Positions 24,456 to 33,476 of a stretch of DNA of 37,823 nt are shown piece by piece. Made by a program: the position numbers and the translations under genes. The notes below the pieces were generated by a model. The model saw nothing but the letters and a program-made list of their open reading frames with translations, was not told where the DNA came from and ran no database searches. Source of the stretch: a candidate division WWE3 bacterium (lineage in GTDB: Bacteria > Patescibacteriota > WWE3 > JAUXAW01); assembly GCA_030619715.1 (NCBI GenBank), contig JAUXAW010000006.1, forward strand, positions 1 to 37,823, in the 5' to 3' direction. Every line of letters starts with the position of its first letter. The stretch's first letter is position 1.

Positions 24456-25724
24456 ATGAATAAAAAAATTAAGCCACAAACACTTAAAGGCTTCCGAGAT
24501 TTTTTGCCGGATGAGATGAGAATCCGGAATTTTGTGTTGGGAGTTTGCAAAGAAGTTTTTGAATCTTTTGGGTTTGAGCCGTTGGAGACACCGTCGCTGG
24601 AATACGCTTCAACCTTGCTGGGAAAATACGGCGAGGAAGCCGACCGTTTGGTTTACACCTTCAAAGACCGCGGCGACCGCGAGGTTGGTTTAATTTATGA
24701 CCTGACTGTCCCCGTCAGCCGCGTCCTAGCCACCTACCGCGACGAGATTTCGCTGCCTTTTAAGCGCTACCAAATCCAGCGCGTCTGGCGAGCGGAAAAA
24801 CCGCAAAAAGGCCGCTTTCGCGAATTTGTTCAGTGTGATTTTGATATTTTTGGGGTTGCTTCTCCTCTAGCCGACGCCGAAATTATTGCCGTGATTTATC
24901 AGGTCCTCAAAAAATTAGGTTTTGATGACTTCAAAATTCGTATCAATTCCCGTCCCCTCCTCTTTTCTATCCTAGAGGAAGTAGGAATAACGGAAAAAAA
25001 TCAGCAGCTTGAAGTCTTGCGTATCGTCGACAAACTCGATAAACTGCCAGAGGAAAAGCTTATCGAAGACTTGCAAAAAAAGAATTTATCTTATTCGACA
25101 TGCGATCGCTTGCTAAACATGATAAAGCAAACTGTCCCAGATGAAAATACTGAGAGGATACTGAGTTACCTCCAGGCAATGGGCCTAGAGGAGAAATACT
25201 ATTGTTTTGATCCTACTCTTGTCCGCGGTTTAGACTATTACACCGGCCCGATTTTCGAGGCGGTCGTCGGAGATTCCAAGAATAGTGTTGCCGGCGGTGG
25301 AAGATATGACAACCTGATCAAGCAGATGGGTGGACCAAATGTTCCCGCCACCGGCTGCTCCCTCGGCCTCGACCGCATCTGTGAAATTCTTTCAGAGCGA
25401 GGCTCTGCAAATAAGCTCAACCAAGCCGAAACGCAGGTCCTCGTTACCATCTTCGACGAATCACTAGTTGATGAGTCTTTGAAACTTACTACCATGCTGC
25501 AGAGTATGGATGTTTTTACCGAAATCTATCTTGACCCCTCCGCCAAACTCGACAAACAGCTCAAGTATGCCGATCGGAAAGGAATACCCTATGTCGTTAT
25601 CCTTGGACCGGATGAGATCAAAAGTAATAAAGTGACGATCAAAGATTTAAGAACTGGTGAGCAGGAGATGGTCGGACGTAAAGATTTAGTAAATTTTCAA
25701 TTCTCAAATCCCAATTTTCAATGA
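24456..25724 (+). CDS. hisS: Histidyl-tRNA synthetase
   Basis: KGFRDFLPDEM; DLTVPVSRVLA; RVWRAEKPQKGRFREFVQCDFDIFG; VRGLDYYTGPIFE; GGRYDNLI. Confidence 0.96.
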   Translation: MNKKIKPQTLKGFRDFLPDEMRIRNFVLGVCKEVFESFGFEPLETPSLEYASTLLGKYGEEADRLVYTFKDRGDREVGLIYDLTVPVSRVLATYRDEISLPFKRYQIQRVWRAEKPQKGRFREFVQCDFDIFGVASPLADAEIIAVIYQVLKKLGFDDFKIRINSRPLLFSILEEVGITEKNQQLEVLRIVDKLDKLPEEKLIEDLQKKNLSYSTCDRLLNMIKQTVPDENTERILSYLQAMGLEEKYYCFDPTLVRGLDYYTGPIFEAVVGDSKNSVAGGGRYDNLIKQMGGPNVPATGCSLGLDRICEILSERGSANKLNQAETQVLVTIFDESLVDESLKLTTMLQSMDVFTEIYLDPSAKLDKQLKYADRKGIPYVVILGPDEIKSNKVTIKDLRTGEQEMVGRKDLVNFQFSNPNFQ

Positions 25725-25746
25725 ATTTTCAATGATCAAATTTTCA
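25691..25746. repeat. AATTTTCAATTT-type degenerate repeat, locus 1 (encodes the hisS C-terminus and stop)
   Basis: aaattttcaattctcaaatcccaattttcaatgaattttcaatgatcaaattttc; hisS ends NFQFSNPNFQ*. Confidence 0.75.
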
Positions 25747-26655
25747 AACACCGCTATCATTGCTATTCTCGCAGTGACAGCAATATGGGGACTAGCTGGG
25801 CCGGTCATTGTTTGGACACTTCAACACATTCCCCCATTTACTTTCTTGTTTTTAAGATTTCTAATTGCTTCAGTTGTCATCTTGCCCTTTGCTTTGAAAG
25901 CAAAATTTTGGCGGGAAATTAACCGGCAGAACCTGCCGACGCTTCTTGGCCTTTCGCTTTTGAGCACGACCGTCGGACTTGGGCTCCTTTTTTACGGCTA
26001 CCAGTTCACCACCGCCCTCGACGGCTCGTTAATCGCCCTGCTCGCCCCCCTTTTAATCATCGCCGGCGGCGCTTTTTTCTTAAAAGAAGAAATTACCACC
26101 CTCGAAAAAATCGGACTCCTGGTCGCTTTTGCCGGCAGTATCGTCACCCTCATCCAGCCGCTACTTGAAAAAGGAATCGCCGGAGAAAAAGCGGCCCTGG
26201 GAAACTTCCTTATTCTTTTGTACCATATCTCCTGGGCGACCTATGCTCTTTGGAATAAAAGAATTGGTAAGAAGTTTAGTACACTGACAATGACGGCGGT
26301 ACCGATTTTTATCTCTGTTCCAATCTTTGCGCTGCTTGCTGGCTTCGAAAACCAAAATTTTCAATTTTCAATTTTCAATGTTCAATCAATTTTCAATTCC
26401 CAATTTACAAGTGCTCTGCCAGGAATTCTCTATATGTCATTGCTATCCTACATCGTCGCCTACTACCTCTATGAGTGGTCAGTTAGACGAATCGAGGTTT
26501 CCGAAGCCGCTCTCTTCGGCTACCTCCAACCCATCTTCGCCTTCCCCGCCGCCTACCTTTTGCTCGGTGAAGTTCCAACGCGCTACTTCCTCCTTGGTGC
26601 GAGTTTAATTGGGATCGGGGTGTTTCTGACGGAGTGTAGAAAGAAGCACCAATGA
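25732..26655 (+). CDS. EamA/DMT-superfamily transporter
   Basis: 307 aa, about 10 TM helices, two EamA-like halves; repeat-derived linker NQNFQFSIFNVQSIFNSQF. Confidence 0.85.
   Translation: MIKFSNTAIIAILAVTAIWGLAGPVIVWTLQHIPPFTFLFLRFLIASVVILPFALKAKFWREINRQNLPTLLGLSLLSTTVGLGLLFYGYQFTTALDGSLIALLAPLLIIAGGAFFLKEEITTLEKIGLLVAFAGSIVTLIQPLLEKGIAGEKAALGNFLILLYHISWATYALWNKRIGKKFSTLTMTAVPIFISVPIFALLAGFENQNFQFSIFNVQSIFNSQFTSALPGILYMSLLSYIVAYYLYEWSVRRIEVSEAALFGYLQPIFAFPAAYLLLGEVPTRYFLLGASLIGIGVFLTECRKKHQ
26351..26410. repeat. AATTTTCAATTT-type repeat, locus 2, inside the EamA CDS
   Basis: accaaaattttcaattttcaattttcaatgttcaatcaattttcaattcccaattt. Confidence 0.8.
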
Positions 26656-26719
26656 GTCACGAAGGAGGTAACAGATAAATCTGTCACTTCATCCCCCGAT
26701 TGTGTATAATACCAATACC

Positions 26720-27013
26720 ATGAAAAAAGAGATTCATCCAAAGTGGTATCCGGAAGCGAAAATAAGTTGCGCCTGCGGGCATAAGTTTACTGCCGGGGCG
26801 ACGGTGCCGGAAATAAGAGTCGAAATCTGCAGCCAATGCCATCCCTTCTACACCGGCCAGGAAAAGCTGGTCGATACTGCCGGCAGGGTGGAAAAGTTTG
26901 AAAGAAAACTTGCAACCGCAAAAGCGCAAAAAACAACCAAAAAGCGCAAAAAGGGCAAGGTTGAGAAGGTTGACGAGAGACCGAAGACGTTGAAGGAAAT
27001 GTTGGGGACATGA
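26720..27013 (+). CDS. rpmE: 50S ribosomal protein L31 with basic C-terminal extension
   Basis: [23 protein letters not shown]...[28 protein letters not shown]. Confidence 0.93.
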   Translation: MKKEIHPKWYPEAKISCACGHKFTAGATVPEIRVEICSQCHPFYTGQEKLVDTAGRVEKFERKLATAKAQKTTKKRKKGKVEKVDERPKTLKEMLGT

Positions 27014-27726
27014 CTTCAGTTATTTTAGAAATCAGAGCCGGTGCCGGTGGAGACGAGGCCGGTTTGTTTGCCGCCGAGCTTCTGCGGATGTATCAGAAGT
27101 TCGCCGCTACTCAAGGCTGGAAATCTCGCATCCTTTCAACCACAACCGGTGGTCTTGGCAATATCAAGCAGGTGACTGCTGAAATTGCTGGGGTGGCTGG
27201 CGAACAAATTTTCAAATTGCTAAAAAACGAATCTGGCGTTCACCGTGTCCAGAGAGTGCCTAAGACGGAGAAATCGGGCCGGATTCACACTTCGACCGTC
27301 ACGGTTGCTATTTTGCCCAAAGTTTCCCCGACCAAAGCAGAAATCAACCCCAAGGATCTTAAAATTGAGACTTTCAGGGCCTCGGCTCCCGGCGGCCAAC
27401 ACATGCAAAAATCGGAAACAGCGGTGCGAATTACTCACCTACCGACGGGAATCGTTGCTTCCTGCCAAGACGAACGGTCGCAGAAGCAAAACAAAATCAA
27501 GGCCGAAGAGGTTCTGCGCAGCCGCCTGTTCCAAATGATGCAAAAACAGAAGAAGTCGAAGGTTGATGAATTACGGCGGGAGCAAATCGGCACCGCCGGC
27601 CGCGAAGAAAAAATAAGGACATACAATTTTCCCCAAAACAGAGTGACAGACCATAGGTTGGGTAAGTCTTGGCACAAGTTGAAAGATATTCTTGACGGAG
27701 ATTTGGATCAGCTCCTTAGCACTTAG
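27010..27726 (+). CDS. prfA: Peptide chain release factor 1-like, lacking N-terminal domain 1
   Basis: [37 protein letters not shown] (PxT as PKT); GGQ in [34 protein letters not shown] overlap with rpmE. Confidence 0.9.
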   Translation: MTSVILEIRAGAGGDEAGLFAAELLRMYQKFAATQGWKSRILSTTTGGLGNIKQVTAEIAGVAGEQIFKLLKNESGVHRVQRVPKTEKSGRIHTSTVTVAILPKVSPTKAEINPKDLKIETFRASAPGGQHMQKSETAVRITHLPTGIVASCQDERSQKQNKIKAEEVLRSRLFQMMQKQKKSKVDELRREQIGTAGREEKIRTYNFPQNRVTDHRLGKSWHKLKDILDGDLDQLLST

Positions 27727-27790
27727 CACTCAGCACTTAGCTAATCGAGAGCTAGGAGCTAAAGAGCTAACGAGCTAGGTGCTAGGTGCT
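27711..27790. repeat. Heptad-type repeat, locus 2
   Basis: gctccttagcacttagcactcagcacttagctaatcgagagctaggagctaaagagctaacgagctaggtgctaggtgct. Confidence 0.85.
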
Positions 27791-28893
27791 TCGCCGAGGG
27801 TAGCGGTCATGGTTAGAACTTCACCGTTGCGATTGACAGTTAATTGCAGCTTGTCCCCCACTTTGTGACCCCGTATTACTTGAGCCAAGGTGTGCTTTTC
27901 GTTAATGTCCTCGCCATCAATCTTGGTAATGACATCTCCTGCTTTCAGGCCGGCTTCCTCCGCCGGGGTTCCACTGACAACTTTTTGAATAAAGGCCCCC
28001 TGGGGAAGTTTGCGCAGAACCGAAAGGTCCTCAGTAACAATCACATACTCGACTCCGAGGAATGGCCGGACAATCCGGCCTTTGGCCTTAAAGTCCGTCA
28101 GAACCGGTTTGATGGCATTGACCGGAATCGAAAAGCCGATGTTTTCCGCCCCCGAGGTGGTGGCGACGTTGATGCCAATGACCTCGCCGGACAAATTGAG
28201 CAGCGGGCCGCCGGAATTGCCGGGGTTGAGGGCGGCGTCGGTCTGAATGACATCATCCAAAACCTCGCTCTTGCCATAGCCGCTGGAGGCGGTCACTCCC
28301 CGCCCGATGCCGGAAACGACCCCGACGGTCACCGTGTTGGAAAATCTTCCCAGAGCATTGCCAATCGCCACCACCGTCTGTCCAACCCTTAGGGTTGCTG
28401 AATCTCCCAGCTCGACCGTCGGCAGTCCAGAGGCTTCGATCTCTAAAATGGCTAGGTCAACGAAGGGATCGCGGTGAATCGCCACCACCGGGTAATCGGT
28501 ACCGTCCTTCAAGACCACTCGGTAGCGGGTTTTTTCCGAGGAAACGACGTGTTTGTTGGTCAGAATCAGCCCGTCGGACCCGACGATAAAACCGGTGCCG
28601 ATGCCGCTTTCCTCGGCCGCGGGACCGGTGAAGGGGCTAAAAACAACCTGCTTGGCCGCAATGGAGACAACCGCCGGTGAGGCCTTTTCCACGACCTCGA
28701 TTACCGCCGATTCCTCCGAGATAATTTTTTGTTCGGTGGTGGTTTGAGTTTGAACCTGAACCAGGGAGTCTTTAAAGTTTTCCCAAAGCTGCTCGATTTG
28801 AGGACCGGCGTAGTTGAGACCCGCGGCCAGGACAACAAGAGTAATTGCTGCTACAAGAACTAATCTATTTTTAGTGTTTTGGGCGTTTTGCAT
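27775..28893 (-). CDS. HtrA/DegP-type serine protease with PDZ domain
   Basis: GTGFIVGSDGLILTNKHVV; DPFVDLAILEI; NPGNSGGPLLNLSGEVIGIN; C-terminal PDZ; ends GEAPST*. Confidence 0.95.
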   Translation of the reverse strand: MQNAQNTKNRLVLVAAITLVVLAAGLNYAGPQIEQLWENFKDSLVQVQTQTTTEQKIISEESAVIEVVEKASPAVVSIAAKQVVFSPFTGPAAEESGIGTGFIVGSDGLILTNKHVVSSEKTRYRVVLKDGTDYPVVAIHRDPFVDLAILEIEASGLPTVELGDSATLRVGQTVVAIGNALGRFSNTVTVGVVSGIGRGVTASSGYGKSEVLDDVIQTDAALNPGNSGGPLLNLSGEVIGINVATTSGAENIGFSIPVNAIKPVLTDFKAKGRIVRPFLGVEYVIVTEDLSVLRKLPQGAFIQKVVSGTPAEEAGLKAGDVITKIDGEDINEKHTLAQVIRGHKVGDKLQLTVNRNGEVLTMTATLGEAPST

Positions 28894-28978
28894 AGTCAAA
28901 TTTTCAATGATCAATCGTTTGGAAATTGGTTAATTGGAAATTGATTGGTGAATTGAAAATTGTAAATTGAAAATTAAA
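28894..28978. repeat. AATTTTCAATTT-type repeat, locus 3 (between htrA-like and S41 genes)
   Basis: gtcaaattttcaatgatcaa...ggaaattggttaattggaaattgattggtgaattgaaaattgtaaattgaaaatt. Confidence 0.75.
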
Positions 28979-30191
28979 GTTCTCTCGCAATTTCCAAAGC
29001 TTTCTCTAGCTGCGGATCCTTGCCGGCATTGGCATCCTCCTGCGTCCTTTCCACCACCATATCCGGCTCGAGGCCGACGCCGTCAACATTCACACCTTCG
29101 GGCGTTAGCCAGCGGGCGATGGAAACGTGAATCGCGGAGCCGTCGGCGAAATCAACCGCATCTTGAACCGTGCCCTTACCAAACGACTGCTTCCCGACCA
29201 AGGTTGAGCCCTTAAGATCCCGCAGCGCCGCCGCTAAAATCTCCGAGGCCGAGGCGCTACCCCCGTTAATCAGAACAACTGTGGGCACCGAAATCAGTCG
29301 CCCACGGTGGTCGGACTTAAACGCCTGCCTTCGCCCGTCGCCAAATTCCTCGTAGACAACCACTCCGGTGTTGGTAAACTCCGAGGCGATGTGAATGCTT
29401 GCCTGGAGATAGCCGCCGGGGTTAGATCTGACATCCAAAACAATTTTGGGATTTGTTATTTGTAATTTGATGATTTCGCCAACGGCGGCATCCCAATCCT
29501 TGTTGGTTTGCTCGCCGAAACGAGCTACACGGATGTAAATCACACCATCGCCCTTATCGTCCCAAGAAATACCTTTGATCGTGATCTGCTGCCGGGTGAT
29601 TTCAACCGGAAACGGCTCGTCTTCGTTGCGTTTTAGGGTAAGCCGCACCATCGTCCCCGCCGGCCCCCGAATCTTGGAAACGGCCTCGCTCAAACTTAGG
29701 TCGGTGGTGTTCTCATCACCAACCTTGAGAATAATATCCCCCGGCTGGACACCAGCGGCCTCAGCCGGCGAACCATCAAGTGGAGAGATAATCGTCAGCT
29801 GCCCGTCTCGCATCCCAAGTTCGGCCCCAATCCCCTCGAATCTGCCGCTGAGGTTATCTTTAACCTCCTTGTTTTCCGGCGGCGGGAGAAAGGCGGTGTA
29901 GGGGTCACCGACGGCTTCGGCCAGGCCCTTTAGAGCCCCGTAAAAAAGTTTTTGGGTATCTAGAGGCTGGTCAACGTAGCGGGTGTTTAAAACCTCCCAG
30001 ACCTTCCAAAAGGTGGAAAAATCGAGATTTTGGGGTGCTAGCTCCGCTTGCTTGTTGATAATCTGAATCTTCGGAGGGCTGCTTTCGACCTCAACCTCGT
30101 ATCCTTGACCACCGAGATACCAACCGCCAGCGAAGGTGGAGATTGAGATGAGCAGTATTAGAATGTAGAGCTTTAAGTTTCTTCGATGCAT
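28974..30191 (-). CDS. S41 family C-terminal processing peptidase (CtpA-like)
   Basis: TM start; PDZ GIGAELGMRDGQLTIISPLDGSPAEAAGVQPGDIIL; LDVRSNPGGYL; NGGSASASEILAAALRD; VGKQSFGKGTVQ. Confidence 0.95.
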   Translation of the reverse strand: MHRRNLKLYILILLISISTFAGGWYLGGQGYEVEVESSPPKIQIINKQAELAPQNLDFSTFWKVWEVLNTRYVDQPLDTQKLFYGALKGLAEAVGDPYTAFLPPPENKEVKDNLSGRFEGIGAELGMRDGQLTIISPLDGSPAEAAGVQPGDIILKVGDENTTDLSLSEAVSKIRGPAGTMVRLTLKRNEDEPFPVEITRQQITIKGISWDDKGDGVIYIRVARFGEQTNKDWDAAVGEIIKLQITNPKIVLDVRSNPGGYLQASIHIASEFTNTGVVVYEEFGDGRRQAFKSDHRGRLISVPTVVLINGGSASASEILAAALRDLKGSTLVGKQSFGKGTVQDAVDFADGSAIHVSIARWLTPEGVNVDGVGLEPDMVVERTQEDANAGKDPQLEKALEIAREL

Positions 30192-30203
30192 CAAAAAATC
30201 CAA

Positions 30204-31043
30204 TTATTTTATGATTCCGACGTTCCTCCCCGGCACAGTTATCTTATCACCCCCGTCAAGTTGAACCTCAACCTTATCCTCAAGTACTTTCTCCACCTTT
30301 CCCGTCTGGCCAAAAGTTGAGGAAGTAAAAACCTGAACTTCCATTCCTTTCTTGAGATCGGCGAAGACCTCGGTTACCTCCTCCGACTGGGCGTCGAGGA
30401 GTTCATGCCGGTCTTCTTCACCATCAACATAACGGGCAACCAAAAGCTCCCCATACTCGGGGGACAGGAAAACATGACGTCCCTCGACATTTTTCAAAAA
30501 ATCAAAAATCTTGCGGTTTAGCGGAGGTCTGCCAAAGCCCTCGGTTATAAGGATTGGTAGTTTCGTTTTGGCAAAAGCCGAAAAGTCCGCCCCACCACAG
30601 ACGATCCCTTTGACCCCGACGGCCTCGGCTTTCTTAAAAATCTCCAGCGTCGGCACATTCCCCCCAACCAAAATTTGACCTAGACAGCCGGCATCAATCG
30701 CCTCCAGTTTGATCGGTTCGTTGTAATCGGCCGCTATTCTGACCTCTCCCTCGCTGTCCTCACCGTTACCGGCCACTCCGCGAATAATCACCGCCGAGGT
30801 TTGGATCAGAACCGCTTTGCCCGGCAGCAACTTGACAACCTCACCGCTAACCCCGGCGGTTAAACGCTGGCGAACGGTATCTTTAATCTCGGCAACGAAA
30901 TCAAAAGGGCGAACTTTACTCCCCTTTTTGACGAGAAATTTTGCTTTACCCGCCCCTACCTTGCCGGCAGGCAGGTCTGGCGGGCGCCGCTCAACAAAAA
31001 CCTTTTTGCTAAAAATTACTTTTTGAATAACGGGCGCCTGCAT
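30204..31043 (-). CDS. Hypothetical protein with C-terminal KOW-like motif
   Basis: C-terminus KKGMEVQVFTSSTFGQTGKVEKVLEDKVEVQL; RBS gggaggaggccgt-ATG at 31043; start overlaps the upstream gene. Confidence 0.75.
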   Translation of the reverse strand: MQAPVIQKVIFSKKVFVERRPPDLPAGKVGAGKAKFLVKKGSKVRPFDFVAEIKDTVRQRLTAGVSGEVVKLLPGKAVLIQTSAVIIRGVAGNGEDSEGEVRIAADYNEPIKLEAIDAGCLGQILVGGNVPTLEIFKKAEAVGVKGIVCGGADFSAFAKTKLPILITEGFGRPPLNRKIFDFLKNVEGRHVFLSPEYGELLVARYVDGEEDRHELLDAQSEEVTEVFADLKKGMEVQVFTSSTFGQTGKVEKVLEDKVEVQLDGGDKITVPGRNVGIIK

Positions 31044-32074
31044 ACGGCCTCCTCCCATTTTTTCAAAACCTTTATCCGCTCACCCTCACCTTGGGGAAGC
31101 TCTAACGGCCGGCCACGGGCGTCAATCACCAAACCAACAAGACCGCCCTCGGCTTCAAATTCCCCCTTTTGACTCTGGCCTTCAAATCTTACCTTGGCAA
31201 TTTTACCAGCTTCCAGAGGGAACAGAACCAGCTCCCCGAAAGCAACTTCCAATTCCTGCGGCTCTGCCAAACCGAGGTCGATGGAAAGAAAAATCTCCTC
31301 GGAGACGGAAAAAGTCGTTGCCAAAAAGGTAAACGGTTTCTGGTCCAAAATCTCCTGGGCCTTTGAAGGTGCCTCTGGCACTTCCTCCTCAAAGAAGGCA
31401 AGGGTGGCCAGGGCTGGCAGCATCTGTTTTTGATCAAGATAAACTTTAAACAACCCTTCAGGTTGAAGTGCATCAAGTAGCATTAAAACAATACACGATG
31501 GGGTTGGAGCTTTGGAAAAAACCCCGCCACTGGCAATTATATAATCGCTCCCTCCTCCCTCCCCCCTCCTTTCTACCTTCTGGATTCTCACTCGCGCCGC
31601 CGCTTGCTCAAGATGTATGTCCCCGGGGGTGGTCGGAATAATCCGCGGATAAAGCCTCTTGTTAGCGAAATAATTCTGAATCTCGGAAAGCCGTGCTTCA
31701 AACGGTAGCCAACGGGCAATCTCTTCGGCGTAATCCGTAATATCTACACCCCGCGCCGCCTCGCCGTTGACATAAGTTATCCCCGCACCGACGATCACAA
31801 CCGGAAGTTCGAATTTCTTTAGGGCCTCAACCGGATCCAATGGTGGTTTGGTCAGAATCTTTTTAAGCTCCACCGAAGCGATCTCCCCCGAGGCATAGAT
31901 AGCGTCCGGTTTCTTGTTACCGACGGCTTGCTCGATAATATAGCGCAGGGTTTCCGGAATCGTCAAATGTGGTCGGGTTCGAAAACCCAAAGGAACTTCA
32001 ACGATGTCGAATCTATTTCCGTCAACAACTAGTACTTTAGCAACCGCCCCACCGAAATCAATGGACAAGATCAT
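31016..32074 (-). CDS. GlmL/MutL-like (ASKHA-fold) ATPase
   Basis: MILSIDFGGAVAKVLVVDG; YIIASGGVFSKAPTP; LLDALQPEGLFKVYLDQKQMLPALATLAFF. Confidence 0.68.
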   Translation of the reverse strand: MILSIDFGGAVAKVLVVDGNRFDIVEVPLGFRTRPHLTIPETLRYIIEQAVGNKKPDAIYASGEIASVELKKILTKPPLDPVEALKKFELPVVIVGAGITYVNGEAARGVDITDYAEEIARWLPFEARLSEIQNYFANKRLYPRIIPTTPGDIHLEQAAARVRIQKVERRGEGGGSDYIIASGGVFSKAPTPSCIVLMLLDALQPEGLFKVYLDQKQMLPALATLAFFEEEVPEAPSKAQEILDQKPFTFLATTFSVSEEIFLSIDLGLAEPQELEVAFGELVLFPLEAGKIAKVRFEGQSQKGEFEAEGGLVGLVIDARGRPLELPQGEGERIKVLKKWEEAVCRRPLFKK

Positions 32075-32079
32075 GATAA

Positions 32080-32112
32080 AAATTTTCAATTTTCAAATCC
32101 CAATTTTCAAAC
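32080..32112. repeat. AATTTTCAATTT-type repeat, locus 4
   Basis: aattttcaattttcaaatcccaattttcaaa upstream of the GlmL-like gene. Confidence 0.75.
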
Positions 32113-32154
32113 TTGATTATACGGGGTTGGGAAAAAAGTTACAAGAAGAATCCA

Positions 32155-32231
32155 GCATCTAGCTCTTTAGCTCATTAGCTCTTAGCTAAACGTTAGGTGC
32201 TAAGTGCTGGGTGCTAAGCGCTAAAGAGCTG
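32155..32231. repeat. Heptad-type repeat, locus 3
   Basis: agcatctagctctttagctcattagctcttagctaaacgttaggtgctaagtgctgggtgctaagcgctaaagagctgg. Confidence 0.85.
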
Positions 32232-32235
32232 GTTA

Positions 32236-32281
32236 AAAGAGAAAGAGGCAACCTTTCGTCGTGACAAGGTCGCCTCTTTGG
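32236..32281 (-). terminator. Intrinsic terminator
   Basis: Minus strand AAAGAGGCGACC-ttgtcacgacgaaa-GGTTGCCTCTTT-CTCTTTT, 12-bp stem. Confidence 0.85.
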
Positions 32282-32301
32282 CAGGTGTGGGCAGGAACTC
32301 C

Positions 32302-32997
32302 CTATCCTTTCAGGGGAACTGGGTAGCCGGTCACCGAGAGCTTCTCTTGCAGAAGTCTCATCAGTCCCTCGCCGATTCCAGGTATTTGCCTGTGATCCCA
32401 CCCCCCCTCATCGAGCAACTGAAGCGTAGGACCAACAAATACCTTGTTGTTGGGCATATTGAGAGCACGGCTAATCTTGTTGTTGATCAGGGATGCGTTT
32501 GACTTCTCAGGCTTTGTCTGCACCCCAACCATCAGGATCTCAAGGAGGGGCCTCTCGTGCATCTCTCTGGTGATCTCCAACTCCTCCCAGGGCCGCTCCT
32601 CCTCGACCGACGGCTCCTCGACCGGCCCCTCCGTGGGCGCTTCCTCCTCTTCGGGCGGAACCTCTTGTCCAAGAAGTTGGGCATACTCGATGAGTCTAGC
32701 TTCAGCGACCCGAATGTTTTTGATAGCCGCACCGATCTGGCCGTAATCGATGGGCATCTCGATGTACCCGCCCAAGAAGTCCATATCTTCAAGGACCTGC
32801 TTACGGAAAGCAGCAATCACGTCCTCCGCTTCGAGGATGCGCAACCACCTCCCAAATTGGTTGAGGCCATCCTTTATGCCTCTAATCGATCGGTCATCGA
32901 TCGGGTCACGGAGGTGCAGGTACTCCTTCATCAGCTTAGCCCAAGCCGCCTCGACCTCAGGTACCACCTGCTCCTCTTTCCTCTTTCCTCCCGTCAT
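32302..32997 (-). CDS. Hypothetical protein (231 aa) with acidic central linker
   Basis: RBS aaggaggtagagag-ATG; acidic VPPEEEEAPTEGPVEEPSVEEERPWEELE; own terminator; candidate promoter TTGACA-17-TAGTGT upstream. Confidence 0.75.
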   Translation of the reverse strand: MTGGKRKEEQVVPEVEAAWAKLMKEYLHLRDPIDDRSIRGIKDGLNQFGRWLRILEAEDVIAAFRKQVLEDMDFLGGYIEMPIDYGQIGAAIKNIRVAEARLIEYAQLLGQEVPPEEEEAPTEGPVEEPSVEEERPWEELEITREMHERPLLEILMVGVQTKPEKSNASLINNKISRALNMPNNKVFVGPTLQLLDEGGWDHRQIPGIGEGLMRLLQEKLSVTGYPVPLKG

Positions 32998-33215
32998 CTC
33001 TCTACCTCCTTCTTTGATTTTTTGGCCCAGCTAAAAGCTGGAAAGGGTTTTCTAAAAGCCTCAATGGCTTATACTGAAACACTAGCAGAGAAGGGGTTGT
33101 TTGTCAAATTAAAAAAGCGCGCAATAAGAACCTGCTCGCTTCGCTCGCAGAACCTTGCATTTGAGCGTAGCCTCCGCTGACGCTACGGCTATTAGCTCAA
33201 AAGTGAATTGCGCTA

Positions 33216-33467
33216 CTACTGATGACGGATGAAAGGAAGAAGAGCCAGAATGCGAGCACGTTTAATTGCTGTCTTGAGTTGCCTTTGGTGCTTGGCGCAG
33301 ACGCCGCTCTTGGCGCGGGCGAGGATTTTGCCGCGATCGGTGATAAAACGCCGCAAAACCAAGACATTTTTGTAGTCCGGTTCTTCACCTTGCCTGCAAA
33401 AGCTACAAAATTTTGGCCGACGATCAAAAACTCTTCGCCGGCGGCGGCGCTTCTGAAATCTTGGCAT
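33216..33467 (-). CDS. rpsR: 30S ribosomal protein S18
   Basis: [59 protein letters not shown]. Confidence 0.97.
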   Translation of the reverse strand: MPRFQKRRRRRRVFDRRPKFCSFCRQGEEPDYKNVLVLRRFITDRGKILARAKSGVCAKHQRQLKTAIKRARILALLPFIRHQ

Positions 33468-33476
33468 AATAAAAGT

